64,000 bases of DNA from positions 992,001 through 1,056,000 of the forward strand of contig NZ_CP058561.1 of NCBI RefSeq assembly GCF_018141425.1. Reading direction: 5' to 3'. Position numbers and translations under genes: made by a program. Below, in pieces: positions 9,328 to 17,239 of the stretch. The notes below the pieces were generated by a model. That model ran no database searches. It saw only the letters and a program-made list of their open reading frames with translations, and was not told the origin of the DNA. Numbering within the stretch: position 1 is the stretch's first letter; the number at the start of each line of letters is the position of its first letter. This DNA is from Vallitalea guaymasensis (lineage in GTDB: Bacteria > Bacillota > Clostridia > Lachnospirales > Vallitaleaceae).

Positions 9328-9501
9328 CTATAAACCTAATCCACCTAAAATCAATCCTACAATTACTCCCCCCACTATAGTCACTAAAAGGGTGATAATG
9401 ATGTATAAAAATGAACTTGATTTTTTCTCAGAATTCTCACCATTACTTTCTACTATTTCACTTTTAGATATCTTATTATTATCCCCAATTCTAATCCCCA
9501 T
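9328..9501 (-). CDS. 57-residue membrane protein with N-terminal RHIM-like motif
   Basis: The N-terminus is MGIRIGDNNKISKSEI; the C-terminal half is one hydrophobic segment (about residues 30-57, LYIIITLLVTIVGGVIVGLI). The ATG at 9501 is preferred because AAGGAG lies 8 nt upstream; a GTG at 9510 has no site. It overlaps the end of the AbiTii gene by 11 nt, so the two are translationally coupled. Residues 3-11 (I-x-I-G-D-N-N-x-I) match the AbiTii C-terminus and resemble the RHIM core (I/V-x-I/V-G-x-x-N). I infer a small pore or membrane effector, or receptor, joined to AbiTii by homotypic amyloid contact. There is no signal peptide. Confidence 0.72.
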   Translation of the reverse strand: MGIRIGDNNKISKSEIVESNGENSEKKSSSFLYIIITLLVTIVGGVIVGLILGGLGL

Positions 9502-10165
9502 TTTTGTCACTCCTTGTGTTTAAATCAGAACTTTTAATCGTATTACCATCACCAATTGTAATAGAGTTATCTGTAATAATTAGTTTTATTTCTTTATACA
9601 ATTTATCTAAATTAATCGTCTCTAATTTATGTGATGGTATATCTAAATCATCTAAAGGACCAAATTCTTTTTCCAACTTTAATAATAGTTTTATTATTTT
9701 AGTCTTCAATACATTTAATATATCCTTATATGAAGTTGAATCATAGATTACTCTCATACTTATACATTGAATTCCAGTTTTTTTATAAACAAGTGGTGCT
9801 AAAGTTGTTATATCTTTTGTCATTTTATCATCTGTACAGGCTAAAGATTCAATAGTTTTTACTCCATCTAAAACATGGGTGGTCGTAGCATTTTCTCTAG
9901 CTTCATCAGGCAAGTAATGATGTGGTAGTGGAACATTTGTTACTTGAAAACTACCATTAATTCCTGAGTATGTAATATGCCCTGACTTAATAACTCTATA
10001 TTTTGGTAATTCATCTATCGATTTATAACCTCCCAACTCCTTTTCAGTCCATTGTACAAGCCAATCATCTTCTATATCATTGGCTATTAAATAAAGTCTA
10101 TAGAAGGCTTTGTCCAAATTAATTTCTTCATTAACTAACTCTTTAATAATATTACTTTTTGCCAT
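9491..10165 (-). CDS. AbiTii-domain protein with C-terminal RHIM-like motif
   Basis: A 224-residue protein. Residues about 5-75 match the AbiTii domain pattern: helical start, ANDIEDDWLVQWTEKELGGY, then LPKYRVIKSGHITY. AbiTii is known from abortive-infection toxins, so a defence role is likely. The last 23 residues contain ITIGDGNTI (202-210), which shares 7 of 14 positions with the N-terminus of the membrane protein encoded next in the operon. The start at 10,165 has a GGAGAGG site; the frame is open ten codons further upstream without one. No enzyme motif is visible, so the domain may be a sensor or a toxin triggered by assembly. Confidence 0.8.
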   Translation of the reverse strand: MAKSNIIKELVNEEINLDKAFYRLYLIANDIEDDWLVQWTEKELGGYKSIDELPKYRVIKSGHITYSGINGSFQVTNVPLPHHYLPDEARENATTTHVLDGVKTIESLACTDDKMTKDITTLAPLVYKKTGIQCISMRVIYDSTSYKDILNVLKTKIIKLLLKLEKEFGPLDDLDIPSHKLETINLDKLYKEIKLIITDNSITIGDGNTIKSSDLNTRSDKNGD

Positions 10166-10504
10166 AAGATATCCTCTCCTAAAATAAAAAATCAAATCAT
10201 GTAATTAACCACTAAAATTACCATTTTAACTCTAAATCAAATGTATAATTTTATATATCTATATACCTAAAATCAATAATTATTTTTCGTCATCTCTAGC
10301 TTTGATAACTTTCTCATGCTTGCAATACTCTTCCTACCATATTTCTAGCTCGTAAATTTAAGTAGATAATTACCTTAACTAATTCCTCCTCTGTTAAATT
10401 AATTATCCTAATATTATTTATATATTTAAAAACAAAATAATTACTTCTTCTTTTAGACAACTTAAAGTGACTCATAGTCTAGCATAATAATATAAAACTT
10501 ATAA
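10166..10504. other. Gene-free A/T-rich stretch, possible decayed gene
   Basis: No intact gene is seen. On the - strand around 10,319-10,440 one frame reads a protein-like NLTEEELVKVIIYLNLRARN, but it is cut off from an upstream ATG at 10,476 by a frameshift and early stop. This may be the relic of a small gene. Confidence 0.35.
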
Positions 10505-11329
10505 TTATAAATCTACAGTTAAATCAATTTTCATTCCTTCATAAAGATATGTCTTGCTTATTGAAGCTATATCTTCTAATGAACCTATTTCAATGGGTTC
10601 TTCTAGAATATTTTTAATTTTAATATCATCTGTGTTTATAATTATTCTACCTTCACTTTGTGAACTAAATCTTATATCTTTAATAGCTAATTCTAATGGT
10701 GGTATTTGTCCAAAATCCCACCACGTATTATAATTAAAATCCAAGTAACTAACACGTGCAATAATTATTTCTTCTCTTTTTAAACCTAATTGCATTAATG
10801 CTTTAATTATTCTGTTTTCGAATTCTTTGTAATTATAAACAACTATTACAGCAGGTTTATCTTTTTCATCTAATTTTTTCACTTTGCAAGGTTCTAAATT
10901 ATCCATAAAATCTCTAAAATATGATGCTGGTACCATTGTACTTAACCTATGTGTCCCTCCTACGTCAGGACATTTAAACATTTTATTTTTTAATATATAG
11001 AAACAAAAACAAGGTAATAACATATCCCTTTCACTTTTTAAGTAAATACTCCTATCAATTTTCATACGTTTTAATTTTGAATATTTCATATATTTTTCAT
11101 TAAGTTCTTTGATATGTTCCAAATCATAAAGCATATCAAACATTGCCATTGTACCTTCAAATTTGTCACCACGCCCCTCACTATTTTCAATAGCATATTT
11201 AACCCAAGAATCTGGCGTATTGAATTTAATCTGTCCTTTGTTTAAAAAACTTTCAGCATATTGTACTGTAGTGCAGCGAAACATTGCAAAAAAATTTTCT
11301 GGATTTGCCCATTTAACCTCTTTTTTCAA
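10505..11329 (-). CDS. Unknown accessory protein, 274 residues
   Basis: No family is assigned with confidence. The N-terminal pattern (FAMFRCTTVQYAESFLNKG, then IKFNTPDSWV, then RGDKFEG, then LPCFCFY) recalls DUF2971-type proteins, which share a 'Y/F-R...FL..G.I.F...P' opening and are frequent in accessory regions; this is a resemblance by eye only. The start is TTG with AGGTGG upstream. It stands alone on the - strand between the AbiTii operon and a dam pseudogene, so a defence or moron role is likely from context. No membrane segment is seen. Confidence 0.6.
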   Translation of the reverse strand: MKKEVKWANPENFFAMFRCTTVQYAESFLNKGQIKFNTPDSWVKYAIENSEGRGDKFEGTMAMFDMLYDLEHIKELNEKYMKYSKLKRMKIDRSIYLKSERDMLLPCFCFYILKNKMFKCPDVGGTHRLSTMVPASYFRDFMDNLEPCKVKKLDEKDKPAVIVVYNYKEFENRIIKALMQLGLKREEIIIARVSYLDFNYNTWWDFGQIPPLELAIKDIRFSSQSEGRIIINTDDIKIKNILEEPIEIGSLEDIASISKTYLYEGMKIDLTVDL

Positions 11330-11410
11330 AATACCACCTCTATATAAATATTTTTTTAATATACTGTTAAAGTTTACCTTTAATCTGTCCTAGTGCTTGT
11401 TTAGTATATT

Positions 11411-11632
11411 ACCAGCTCTTTATCCTTAAACTTATTAAGTAAATTATGTGTTTTCTACGTTCCTCAATATTATATTCTTTGTATTACTCTCTTATATACT
11501 GAAAATCATTATAAAATAATAAAAACTTACCTTTAACTTGCCCTAAAGCTTTTTCTATGCCTTATATAGTCCCTTCTGTAACTTGTACCTGATTGTATTT
11601 TTCTGTACCATAATTAAAATGGGATCAAGATA
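11411..11632 (-). pseudogene. Decayed dam fragment (C-terminal half)
   Basis: The + strand sequence here aligns along its length with 7507-7728, the 3' part of the intact dam gene. Shared stretches include GCTCTTTATC, TAACTCTCTTATA-like, ATCATTATAA, TTACCTTTAAC, CCTTATAT and GGATCAAGATA. Many substitutions and indels break every frame. The flanks (to 11,773) carry scraps resembling 8902-8925 and 9174-9190, so the stretch 11,330-11,773 is a mosaic of remnants with no intact gene. Confidence 0.8.
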
Positions 11633-11773
11633 TAAAACTATTATAATACTTGTTTATTTCATATACTACTAATCAGTGATTATGTATGTCTTAAATATAT
11701 TTTTTGTTAGAATTGTTTTTTAGGGATTACAGATATAACTCTTATATATAGGTGAAGTATTAATAACTTACCT

Positions 11774-13093
11774 CTATAAATCATCCTCTAAATCTATATC
11801 AAATTCCTCCTTTGTTGCTATGCATAACTCAGAATAACTATCAAATTCCTCAAAATAGTACTTTAGAAAAGAACCCTTTGTTTGATGTCTCAAATAATCA
11901 CCGTCTAATTTCATTATCCCATATTTTTCTGAAAACTCTACATATGAAGGAAATGCAATTGTAGAGATGCCAATTAATTCCTCATACTCTTTTTTAGATA
12001 TACGTTCACCATTTTGACATATGTTAAAATAAATTTCTATGTAATTACTACGTTCCGAGCTAATTATGTCCATTAAGTCATTAATAGCAATAGTTCTAAG
12101 CCATTCTCCAAATAGACTTTCTTTATCTTCACTTGTATCAGGTGTATCACCATTTTCAAATACCCAATTACAATATTTGTCAATCATATCAAAAATTGCT
12201 CTAGTATTTCCTTTTAGTATTCTATATAAAGAAATAAATTCTTCTTCCTCAAATGGCAAATAATAATCGTCAGTTGAGAAAACATCAATTCTTATATCTA
12301 ATACTTTTGGAATATCTTCAATACTTAATGGATTTACATTTATTGGATCGTATATATACCCTTGAAGTCGTTGAGATCTGACAAGACTTCTAAATATGTT
12401 ATTTGCTCCACATAAAACCCATTTTGTTCCTGGTATATTAAAAACTGTATCTCTCATTTGCTCTAAAAGGTATCTTGCTTTTTCATCGCTTCTAATCAAC
12501 TCAAGATTATCTATAATACAAACAATTCCACTATTCTCAAACTCCCTAAAGCTGTCTTCAAGAAAATTTACTATTAAGCTATAAAATCCATCTTCACTAA
12601 ATACCTGTGTATCATTCAATTCTTTACTTCTGCCAGTGTCAAGTCCACAACCAAGTATAGATAACCCACCATTAACTGAAGTAACCGTCTCAGGATCAAA
12701 GAATTTCCCAATAGTATGTTTCATCTTATTATTAACAAACTCACAATTACATACTATCGTTTCAGCTAGTTTTAAAAGCACTGACTTTCTGAAGGTATTA
12801 ATATCTTCATCAGATGACAATTGAAATATATCTATACAAGGCACTTGAATACCTTCATTAGTTTTATTAATTTCATCATACATTTTAAATAAAGCAACAT
12901 TGACTAGACTAGTTTTGCCAATTCCAACATCACCTTCAACTGTAACAATTTTATTTGTATACTTTAAACGACTAATAATCTTACATATTTCTTTTTCTCT
13001 TCCAATCAATAAACGTTCTCCATAAAAATCACGACCTAAAGGTTTATGATTAAATGGTGGATTATTAAATCCCCAATTATTATAAATATTCAT
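11774..13093 (-). CDS. Stand-alone AAA+/STAND-like ATPase
   Basis: A 439-residue protein with an ORC/Cdc6-like layout. An FNNPPF... opening leads to Walker A VEGDVGIGKTSLVN at about residues 53-66 and Walker B IVCIIDNLEL near 192, where D-N replaces the usual D-E. A sensor-1-like VLCGANN follows, then a helical C-terminal region that could hold a winged helix. ORF, ribosome site (AAAGGGGTAGTAT) and length are normal. It lies alone between two dam remnants. Single ATPases of this type act as regulators in several defence systems, but no effector domain is visible here. Confidence 0.72.
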   Translation of the reverse strand: MNIYNNWGFNNPPFNHKPLGRDFYGERLLIGREKEICKIISRLKYTNKIVTVEGDVGIGKTSLVNVALFKMYDEINKTNEGIQVPCIDIFQLSSDEDINTFRKSVLLKLAETIVCNCEFVNNKMKHTIGKFFDPETVTSVNGGLSILGCGLDTGRSKELNDTQVFSEDGFYSLIVNFLEDSFREFENSGIVCIIDNLELIRSDEKARYLLEQMRDTVFNIPGTKWVLCGANNIFRSLVRSQRLQGYIYDPINVNPLSIEDIPKVLDIRIDVFSTDDYYLPFEEEEFISLYRILKGNTRAIFDMIDKYCNWVFENGDTPDTSEDKESLFGEWLRTIAINDLMDIISSERSNYIEIYFNICQNGERISKKEYEELIGISTIAFPSYVEFSEKYGIMKLDGDYLRHQTKGSFLKYYFEEFDSYSELCIATKEEFDIDLEDDL

Positions 13094-13342
13094 ATACTAC
13101 CCCTTTCTGTTTACAAACTTTATATTTTTTACACAACATTCATAATTACAAAACATAGTATTTTTTATTATACTTAATCTTGTTATATTACCCCAAATTA
13201 TTTATTGCCGTAACCAGATTTTCCATCTACTCCACATCCAACGTTAATTAAAATATAAGAAGTAATTATCAACTTTATATATTATAACATATATTTATTT
13301 AGGATATTAAAATATCTTATAATATAACATCAATTTTTAAGA

Positions 13343-13441
13343 TTTTATGCAATAAAAATAGCCTATGTCTATTTTCATAGGCATAGGTTGGTTATTAATA
13401 ATTTGTTACTATTAATTCATTATATTGCTGCTCTTTATCTA
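13343..13441 (-). pseudogene. Second dam remnant: 3' end plus terminator
   Basis: Sequence 13,343-13,441 matches 7423-7515, i.e. the last 13 codons of dam and its terminator. The frame still reads KEQQYNELIVTNY before a stop. The GCCTATG/CATAGGC hairpin followed by TATTTTTATT on the - strand is intact and may serve as a terminator for the gene at 13,498. The rest of 13,094-13,497 is A/T-rich without a gene. Confidence 0.8.
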
Positions 13442-13497
13442 CAATTTGTCCTAAAGCTTATTTTAGTATAGTGTTCAAAAATTATTTTAATTATTAT

Positions 13498-13959
13498 CTA
13501 CTGCCGCAAACAGACTTTACATAACTCATATCCTTCTCTAATAGCATCTTGTATAGTTTCAAATTCTTTAAATCCAATTTTATTTGATTTAATTAACCAC
13601 TCACAATTATAACGATGTAGTTTTTTGGATTTACAATTTCCATAAAATTTACCCTTTTTTACTTCTATTTTTGTAAACATTTTATTAATTTTACCCTCTG
13701 AGTTAATCAGTATAATATCACTTGAAGCAAGTTTAACAACATCACTACCATTATTATCTTTACCAAAGCGCACTTCAAAACCATTTTTAATTAAATGCCT
13801 TTTATATGTCATGGGAGTTCGGTTACATTTATTTCCTCTAATATATTCAAATCTCTCTATTACACCAAATTTTTTCATAAGTTTTCTCTCTTTATTTTCA
13901 CTAATAACCTTATGAACAGAGCCAACTATAATTGAACCCATAAGTAGTAACTCCAGCAT
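13498..13959 (-). CDS. Small protein with Ada-type zinc-binding C-terminus
   Basis: 153 residues. The N-terminus has a short hydrophobic stretch (LELLLMGSIIVGSVHKV) that could be a weak membrane anchor. The last 50 residues fit the Ada metal-binding-like pattern found in many phage and nuclease-associated proteins: FYGNCKSKKLHRYNCEW, then a FKEFETIQDAIREGY helix and CKVC. This gives Cys, His and a C-x2-C pair. It is a DNA- or metal-binding module by family; the function here is unknown. It is the third leftward gene after two HEPN-motif proteins. Confidence 0.65.
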   Translation of the reverse strand: MLELLLMGSIIVGSVHKVISENKERKLMKKFGVIERFEYIRGNKCNRTPMTYKRHLIKNGFEVRFGKDNNGSDVVKLASSDIILINSEGKINKMFTKIEVKKGKFYGNCKSKKLHRYNCEWLIKSNKIGFKEFETIQDAIREGYELCKVCLRQ

Positions 13960-14060
13960 TTTATCACCATCTTAAACACTTTAATTCGGTATCATTTTTT
14001 TTATTTACAAACCATATAATATATTATCAACGTGTAAGCAAACTTTTATATATACTAATT

Positions 14061-14807
14061 TTACTTTGCTTTTTTTAGTTTTTTTAGAACTTTAAAGTCA
14101 TCAATTATAAAATCTTCCATCCTGTATACTATATTAAGTAATGAATCTATCATATAATTAATGAAATAATCCAATGATAGCTTATACCCTAAACATTCAA
14201 CAAAACATTTTTCTTTTGCTGAATCTGTTCTATATTCTGCATAATAAACATTTAAATTCTTTTGATGTACAATTTGATCTCTAACAGCACGCCCTTTTGA
14301 TGATCCACATAGAACTTTAAGCCAACTAAATTGATTTTCATCCTCTTTGTCAAATAAATTCTTGAATCCATTTAATGCCTTGTTATCTATCTTATGAATA
14401 GATTTAATAAACTTATTAAAGCTATCAACTCTCACAGTCATAATAGGTTCCAATAATATTTTCCCTAAAAAAGTAGCTAATATGTCTAATGCTGCTCTTG
14501 AAAATAAAATTAATGACTCTGCATAAAATACAATGTCTATTTCTTCTTCTCCAAATAGTGCTGGACATTCTTTATTTTGAGAAAGAATAAAATTAAATTC
14601 TTTATCAATTGCTTTTTGACCAGCATGTATAGCCATTATAAGCTTTGAGCAACTATTCTCTATCTTTATATTTAAGTAATCCAATTCGTCTTTTTCAATT
14701 ATAGAGGAAATCTTTTCACTATTTAATAAGCACTCAATTCTTCTAAATGGTTCTCTCCTATTTTTAAAATAATTGAAATTATATCCATATATTAAATCTA
14801 AATTCAT
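14061..14807 (-). CDS. HEPN-motif helical protein A
   Basis: 248 residues, nearly all predicted helix. Near the C-terminus R176-DQIV-H181 fits the R-x4-6-H motif of HEPN ribonucleases, placed at the start of a helix as in that superfamily. It follows a second protein with the same motif 104 nt upstream on the same strand. HEPN proteins include toxins, Abi and CRISPR-linked RNases. The ribosome site is AGGAGATGTTGAT. The specific family is not recognised, so the RNase role is an inference from the motif and the all-helical character. Confidence 0.65.
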   Translation of the reverse strand: MNLDLIYGYNFNYFKNRREPFRRIECLLNSEKISSIIEKDELDYLNIKIENSCSKLIMAIHAGQKAIDKEFNFILSQNKECPALFGEEEIDIVFYAESLILFSRAALDILATFLGKILLEPIMTVRVDSFNKFIKSIHKIDNKALNGFKNLFDKEDENQFSWLKVLCGSSKGRAVRDQIVHQKNLNVYYAEYRTDSAKEKCFVECLGYKLSLDYFINYMIDSLLNIVYRMEDFIIDDFKVLKKLKKAK

Positions 14808-14911
14808 ATCAACATCTCCTAATTTTAATCATCCAAAATCGTTAGTTTTTTAATCATTGAATATTATCTTTATATACGATCAATCACATTTTAACCTTAC
14901 TTGTTTATTGT

Positions 14912-15784
14912 TTAATCTATAACTGTACACTTCCTTAATATCTCTATGTTTTTTATTACTTCTTCGGTATATCGGCAATATTTTTTCCATATTTTTATAG
15001 TTTTTTGTACGATGTCTTCATACTTTAAAGATTCTTCCTGTAGTCCACCAATTTGCATCCATTTAGCATTTCTATATTTTTCAAGTCCTTCTTTTACATC
15101 CTGTAAACTGGAATATTTATTAGCAGATTTATTTATAATTTGATATGCTGTTTCTACAGTATTCTTAGGTTCAATTGTTTTTTTGAATATTCCTGTACCA
15201 AATGAATCGATAGGAACACTACAAGCATGAATAAATTTATTTCTAATACGATTTATTTCACTCCCAATTTGTTCTATATTTTTAAAATATTTTTTTATAC
15301 ATTTTAATTCTTCTTCACTTAAGTATTTAAGTTCTTGAATTTCTTCGTATTCTATTCTTTTAAGATAACTTGATACTATCTTAAAATTAATCCAATCATA
15401 CTCAACAATAACATACTTTTTTTTATACTTTTTATTTACTTTTCTGTCCAAAGCTTCATAAAACAGATATCCTATTTTATCTTTAAATGAAAATAAATCG
15501 TTTAAAACTATTTTTAGATAGATTAACCTTTGAAACTCTAATTCCCCATAATTTGGTTCCTGTTTCATTAATGTATCATAGGCAATAGATGAAGCTAAAC
15601 ATACTTTTATTTCATAACTAAGATTGCATATTTCTAGTATCCATCCATTTATATTTACTAAAGACAAATTTTTAAAGTCTATCACATTTTTAACACTTAT
15701 TCTTAATTCTGGTATATTATATGATTTATTCTTTCTTAAATTATAAAATTTTTCTTGCATACTGATAAAATCTTCTAGTGCCAT
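14912..15784 (-). CDS. HEPN-motif helical protein B
   Basis: 290 residues, helical, with R181-NKFI-H186 in the same relative place as the motif of its downstream neighbour. Lysine-rich segments (KKYKKKY near 118) could bind RNA. The two proteins are not obviously similar outside the motif. As the first gene after the late-operon terminator it begins the accessory block, and it may have its own promoter in 15,785-15,862. Paired HEPN genes can form heteromeric RNases or toxin pairs; no nucleotidyltransferase (MNT) antitoxin is seen next to them. Confidence 0.62.
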   Translation of the reverse strand: MALEDFISMQEKFYNLRKNKSYNIPELRISVKNVIDFKNLSLVNINGWILEICNLSYEIKVCLASSIAYDTLMKQEPNYGELEFQRLIYLKIVLNDLFSFKDKIGYLFYEALDRKVNKKYKKKYVIVEYDWINFKIVSSYLKRIEYEEIQELKYLSEEELKCIKKYFKNIEQIGSEINRIRNKFIHACSVPIDSFGTGIFKKTIEPKNTVETAYQIINKSANKYSSLQDVKEGLEKYRNAKWMQIGGLQEESLKYEDIVQKTIKIWKKYCRYTEEVIKNIEILRKCTVID

Positions 15785-15862
15785 AAATTTAACCTCATTA
15801 TTTATTTTTCACACATTTTTTTATTACATTATTATAATATCAGAACATTGATGTTTATTCAA

Positions 15863-15904
15863 CAAAAAGAGCCTACAAAACTATTTTTTCATAGTATGTA
15901 GGCT
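15863..15904 (-). terminator. Terminator of the phage late operon
   Basis: AGCCTACA (15,870-15,877) pairs with TGTAGGCT (15,897-15,904), with extra inner pairing, and on the - strand is followed by a T-rich tract (CTTTTTGTT). It follows the holin stop codon directly and separates structural and lysis genes from the accessory region. Confidence 0.85.
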
Positions 15905-15910
15905 AAAACG

Positions 15911-16216
15911 TTACTTATCTAGTATTTTTTTCTGAGTTAATTGCTTTATAATCTCATTACCAAATACAGCTATAGCAGCAATAATTACAGATTGTATTAC
16001 TGCAGTTACAATTACTACTGGTGTAAACTTACCCTCTACTACTACACCCATATAAATAATAGTAATAAATAAGCTTACACCTAATAAAATAATAGGTATA
16101 AGCCATTCAGCTTTAAATGCTGGTACTTTCTTTAGGAATAATCCAAAACAATATAAGAATACTATTAAACCAAATAATTCGGGTCTTACAAAACTAATTA
16201 TTGCGTTCCAATCCAT
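15911..16216 (-). CDS. Phage holin (Hol44-like)
   Basis: 101 residues with three hydrophobic helices: about 12-30 (ELFGLIVFLYCFGLF), 40-60 (LIPIILLGVSLFITIIYMG) and 68-88 (VVIVTAVIQSVIIAAIAVFG), then a charged KQLTQKK tail. Size, topology and place next to an amidase fit a phage holin, and the MDWNAI.. opening resembles the Hol44 family. It makes the membrane lesion that releases or activates the lysin. The ribosome site is GGAGAGATTAAC. Confidence 0.82.
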   Translation of the reverse strand: MDWNAIISFVRPELFGLIVFLYCFGLFLKKVPAFKAEWLIPIILLGVSLFITIIYMGVVVEGKFTPVVIVTAVIQSVIIAAIAVFGNEIIKQLTQKKILDK

Positions 16217-16275
16217 GTTAATCTCTCCAATCTTTTCTATTATTATTTACATCTTAACTAAACAAGTCTTTAGTC

Positions 16276-16917
16276 TTACATTATATCTAACAAATTCGCT
16301 ACTACTGTTGCCAATTCTGCTCTTGTAACTGTTAAGTTAGGTTTAAATTCCCCATCTGGAAAACCTTCCATTATTCCAGCTGCTACCACTTTATAAATAT
16401 TATCTTTAGCCCAATGTTTATCTATATCTGGCAAAATATTTTCTTCTTGAAGCGTTAGTATAAATTCTTCCCAAGGGAAGTAATTACCTGGACACAATTT
16501 ATAAGGTGCAAAATCATGATGTCTTTTTACATTACTTACTGGAATATTATACTTTCTTTGTAAGTGCTTTGTTAGATTAAACAATGCCTTTAGTTGCTTT
16601 GCTGGTACATCTTTATCTGTTTGGTTTTTATACTCTTGGTAGCACCCCTCTAAACATATACCGATAGATCTACTATTCATATCTCCCTGTTTACAATGTC
16701 CTCCTCTTTGCTCTTCCTTTCTTCCTTCAAATATATAGCCTTCTTTACTAATAAAGTAATGATACCCTATCCCAGACCAACCTAATTCTAAATGCCATCT
16801 TTGAATATCATCTATAGTGCAATGTTTCGCCAGTGCATGGTGTATTATTATGTATTCTGGTTTGTTATTATTTGGTTCTTCAATTTTAAATTTACTTCCT
16901 ACTACTGCTATACTCAT
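16276..16917 (-). CDS. N-acetylmuramoyl-L-alanine amidase with SLH repeat (endolysin)
   Basis: 213 residues. An amidase_2/PGRP domain (about 15-155) shows IIIHHA (zinc His at 26/27), GIGYHYFI, GGHCKQGDMNSRSIGICLEG and RHHDFAPYKLCPG with the third ligand Cys. The C-terminal 50 residues form one S-layer-homology repeat (IDKHWAKDNIYKVVAAGIMEGFPDG...TRAELA), which would bind the host wall polymer. No signal peptide is present. It lies between holin and XhlA genes as the main endolysin of the phage. Confidence 0.92.
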   Translation of the reverse strand: MSIAVVGSKFKIEEPNNNKPEYIIIHHALAKHCTIDDIQRWHLELGWSGIGYHYFISKEGYIFEGRKEEQRGGHCKQGDMNSRSIGICLEGCYQEYKNQTDKDVPAKQLKALFNLTKHLQRKYNIPVSNVKRHHDFAPYKLCPGNYFPWEEFILTLQEENILPDIDKHWAKDNIYKVVAAGIMEGFPDGEFKPNLTVTRAELATVVANLLDIM

Positions 16918-16956
16918 ATTTATCTCTCCATTTCTTTTTTTATAATTGTTTTAATA

Positions 16957-17220
16957 TCAATTAATTGCCATAAAAATAGCCAGTAACGTATTTACTAACG
17001 CTACTAGCCATGCTATGTATTCTCTATAATTCTTTTTATTGTCTTTGTCATTTTCTAGCTTTTGTACTCTATCATCTACATCATTTATAGTCTGCCTTAA
17101 CCCGTTGTAGTCTCTTATGAGTGTCTTAGTTTCTGTCATTGCTATTGTTAGATCGTTAGTCTCTTTTGTAACTTTCTGTATTGCTTCATAAAATTCTTTT
17201 TGTGTTACTATATCACTCAT
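16957..17220 (-). CDS. XhlA-like phage lysis accessory protein
   Basis: 87 residues: a heptad-type coiled coil (about 10-60, ...VDDRVQKLENDK) then one C-terminal membrane helix (AWLVALVNTLLAIFMAI). This is the standard shape of haemolysin XhlA proteins, which sit at the inner membrane and assist holin and amidase. The ribosome site (GGGTG) is weak. Its last codons double as a terminator-like hairpin, described separately. Confidence 0.8.
   Translation of the reverse strand: MSDIVTQKEFYEAIQKVTKETNDLTIAMTETKTLIRDYNGLRQTINDVDDRVQKLENDKDNKKNYREYIAWLVALVNTLLAIFMAIN
16971..17008 (-). terminator. Terminator-like hairpin inside the XhlA 3' end
   Basis: An 11-bp stem on the - strand (16,998-17,008 with 16,979-16,989) is followed by TATTTTTA, all within codons for the XhlA membrane helix. 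The same element recurs after the NERD helicase at 1368-1405. Here it may attenuate transcription into the amidase and holin genes. Confidence 0.55.
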
Positions 17221-17239
17221 TATTCACACCCTACACCTT

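Noticed and set aside
10315-10476. Possible 54-codon gene on the - strand
   Set aside because: On careful reading one base breaks the frame after 16 codons; kept only as a possible relic.
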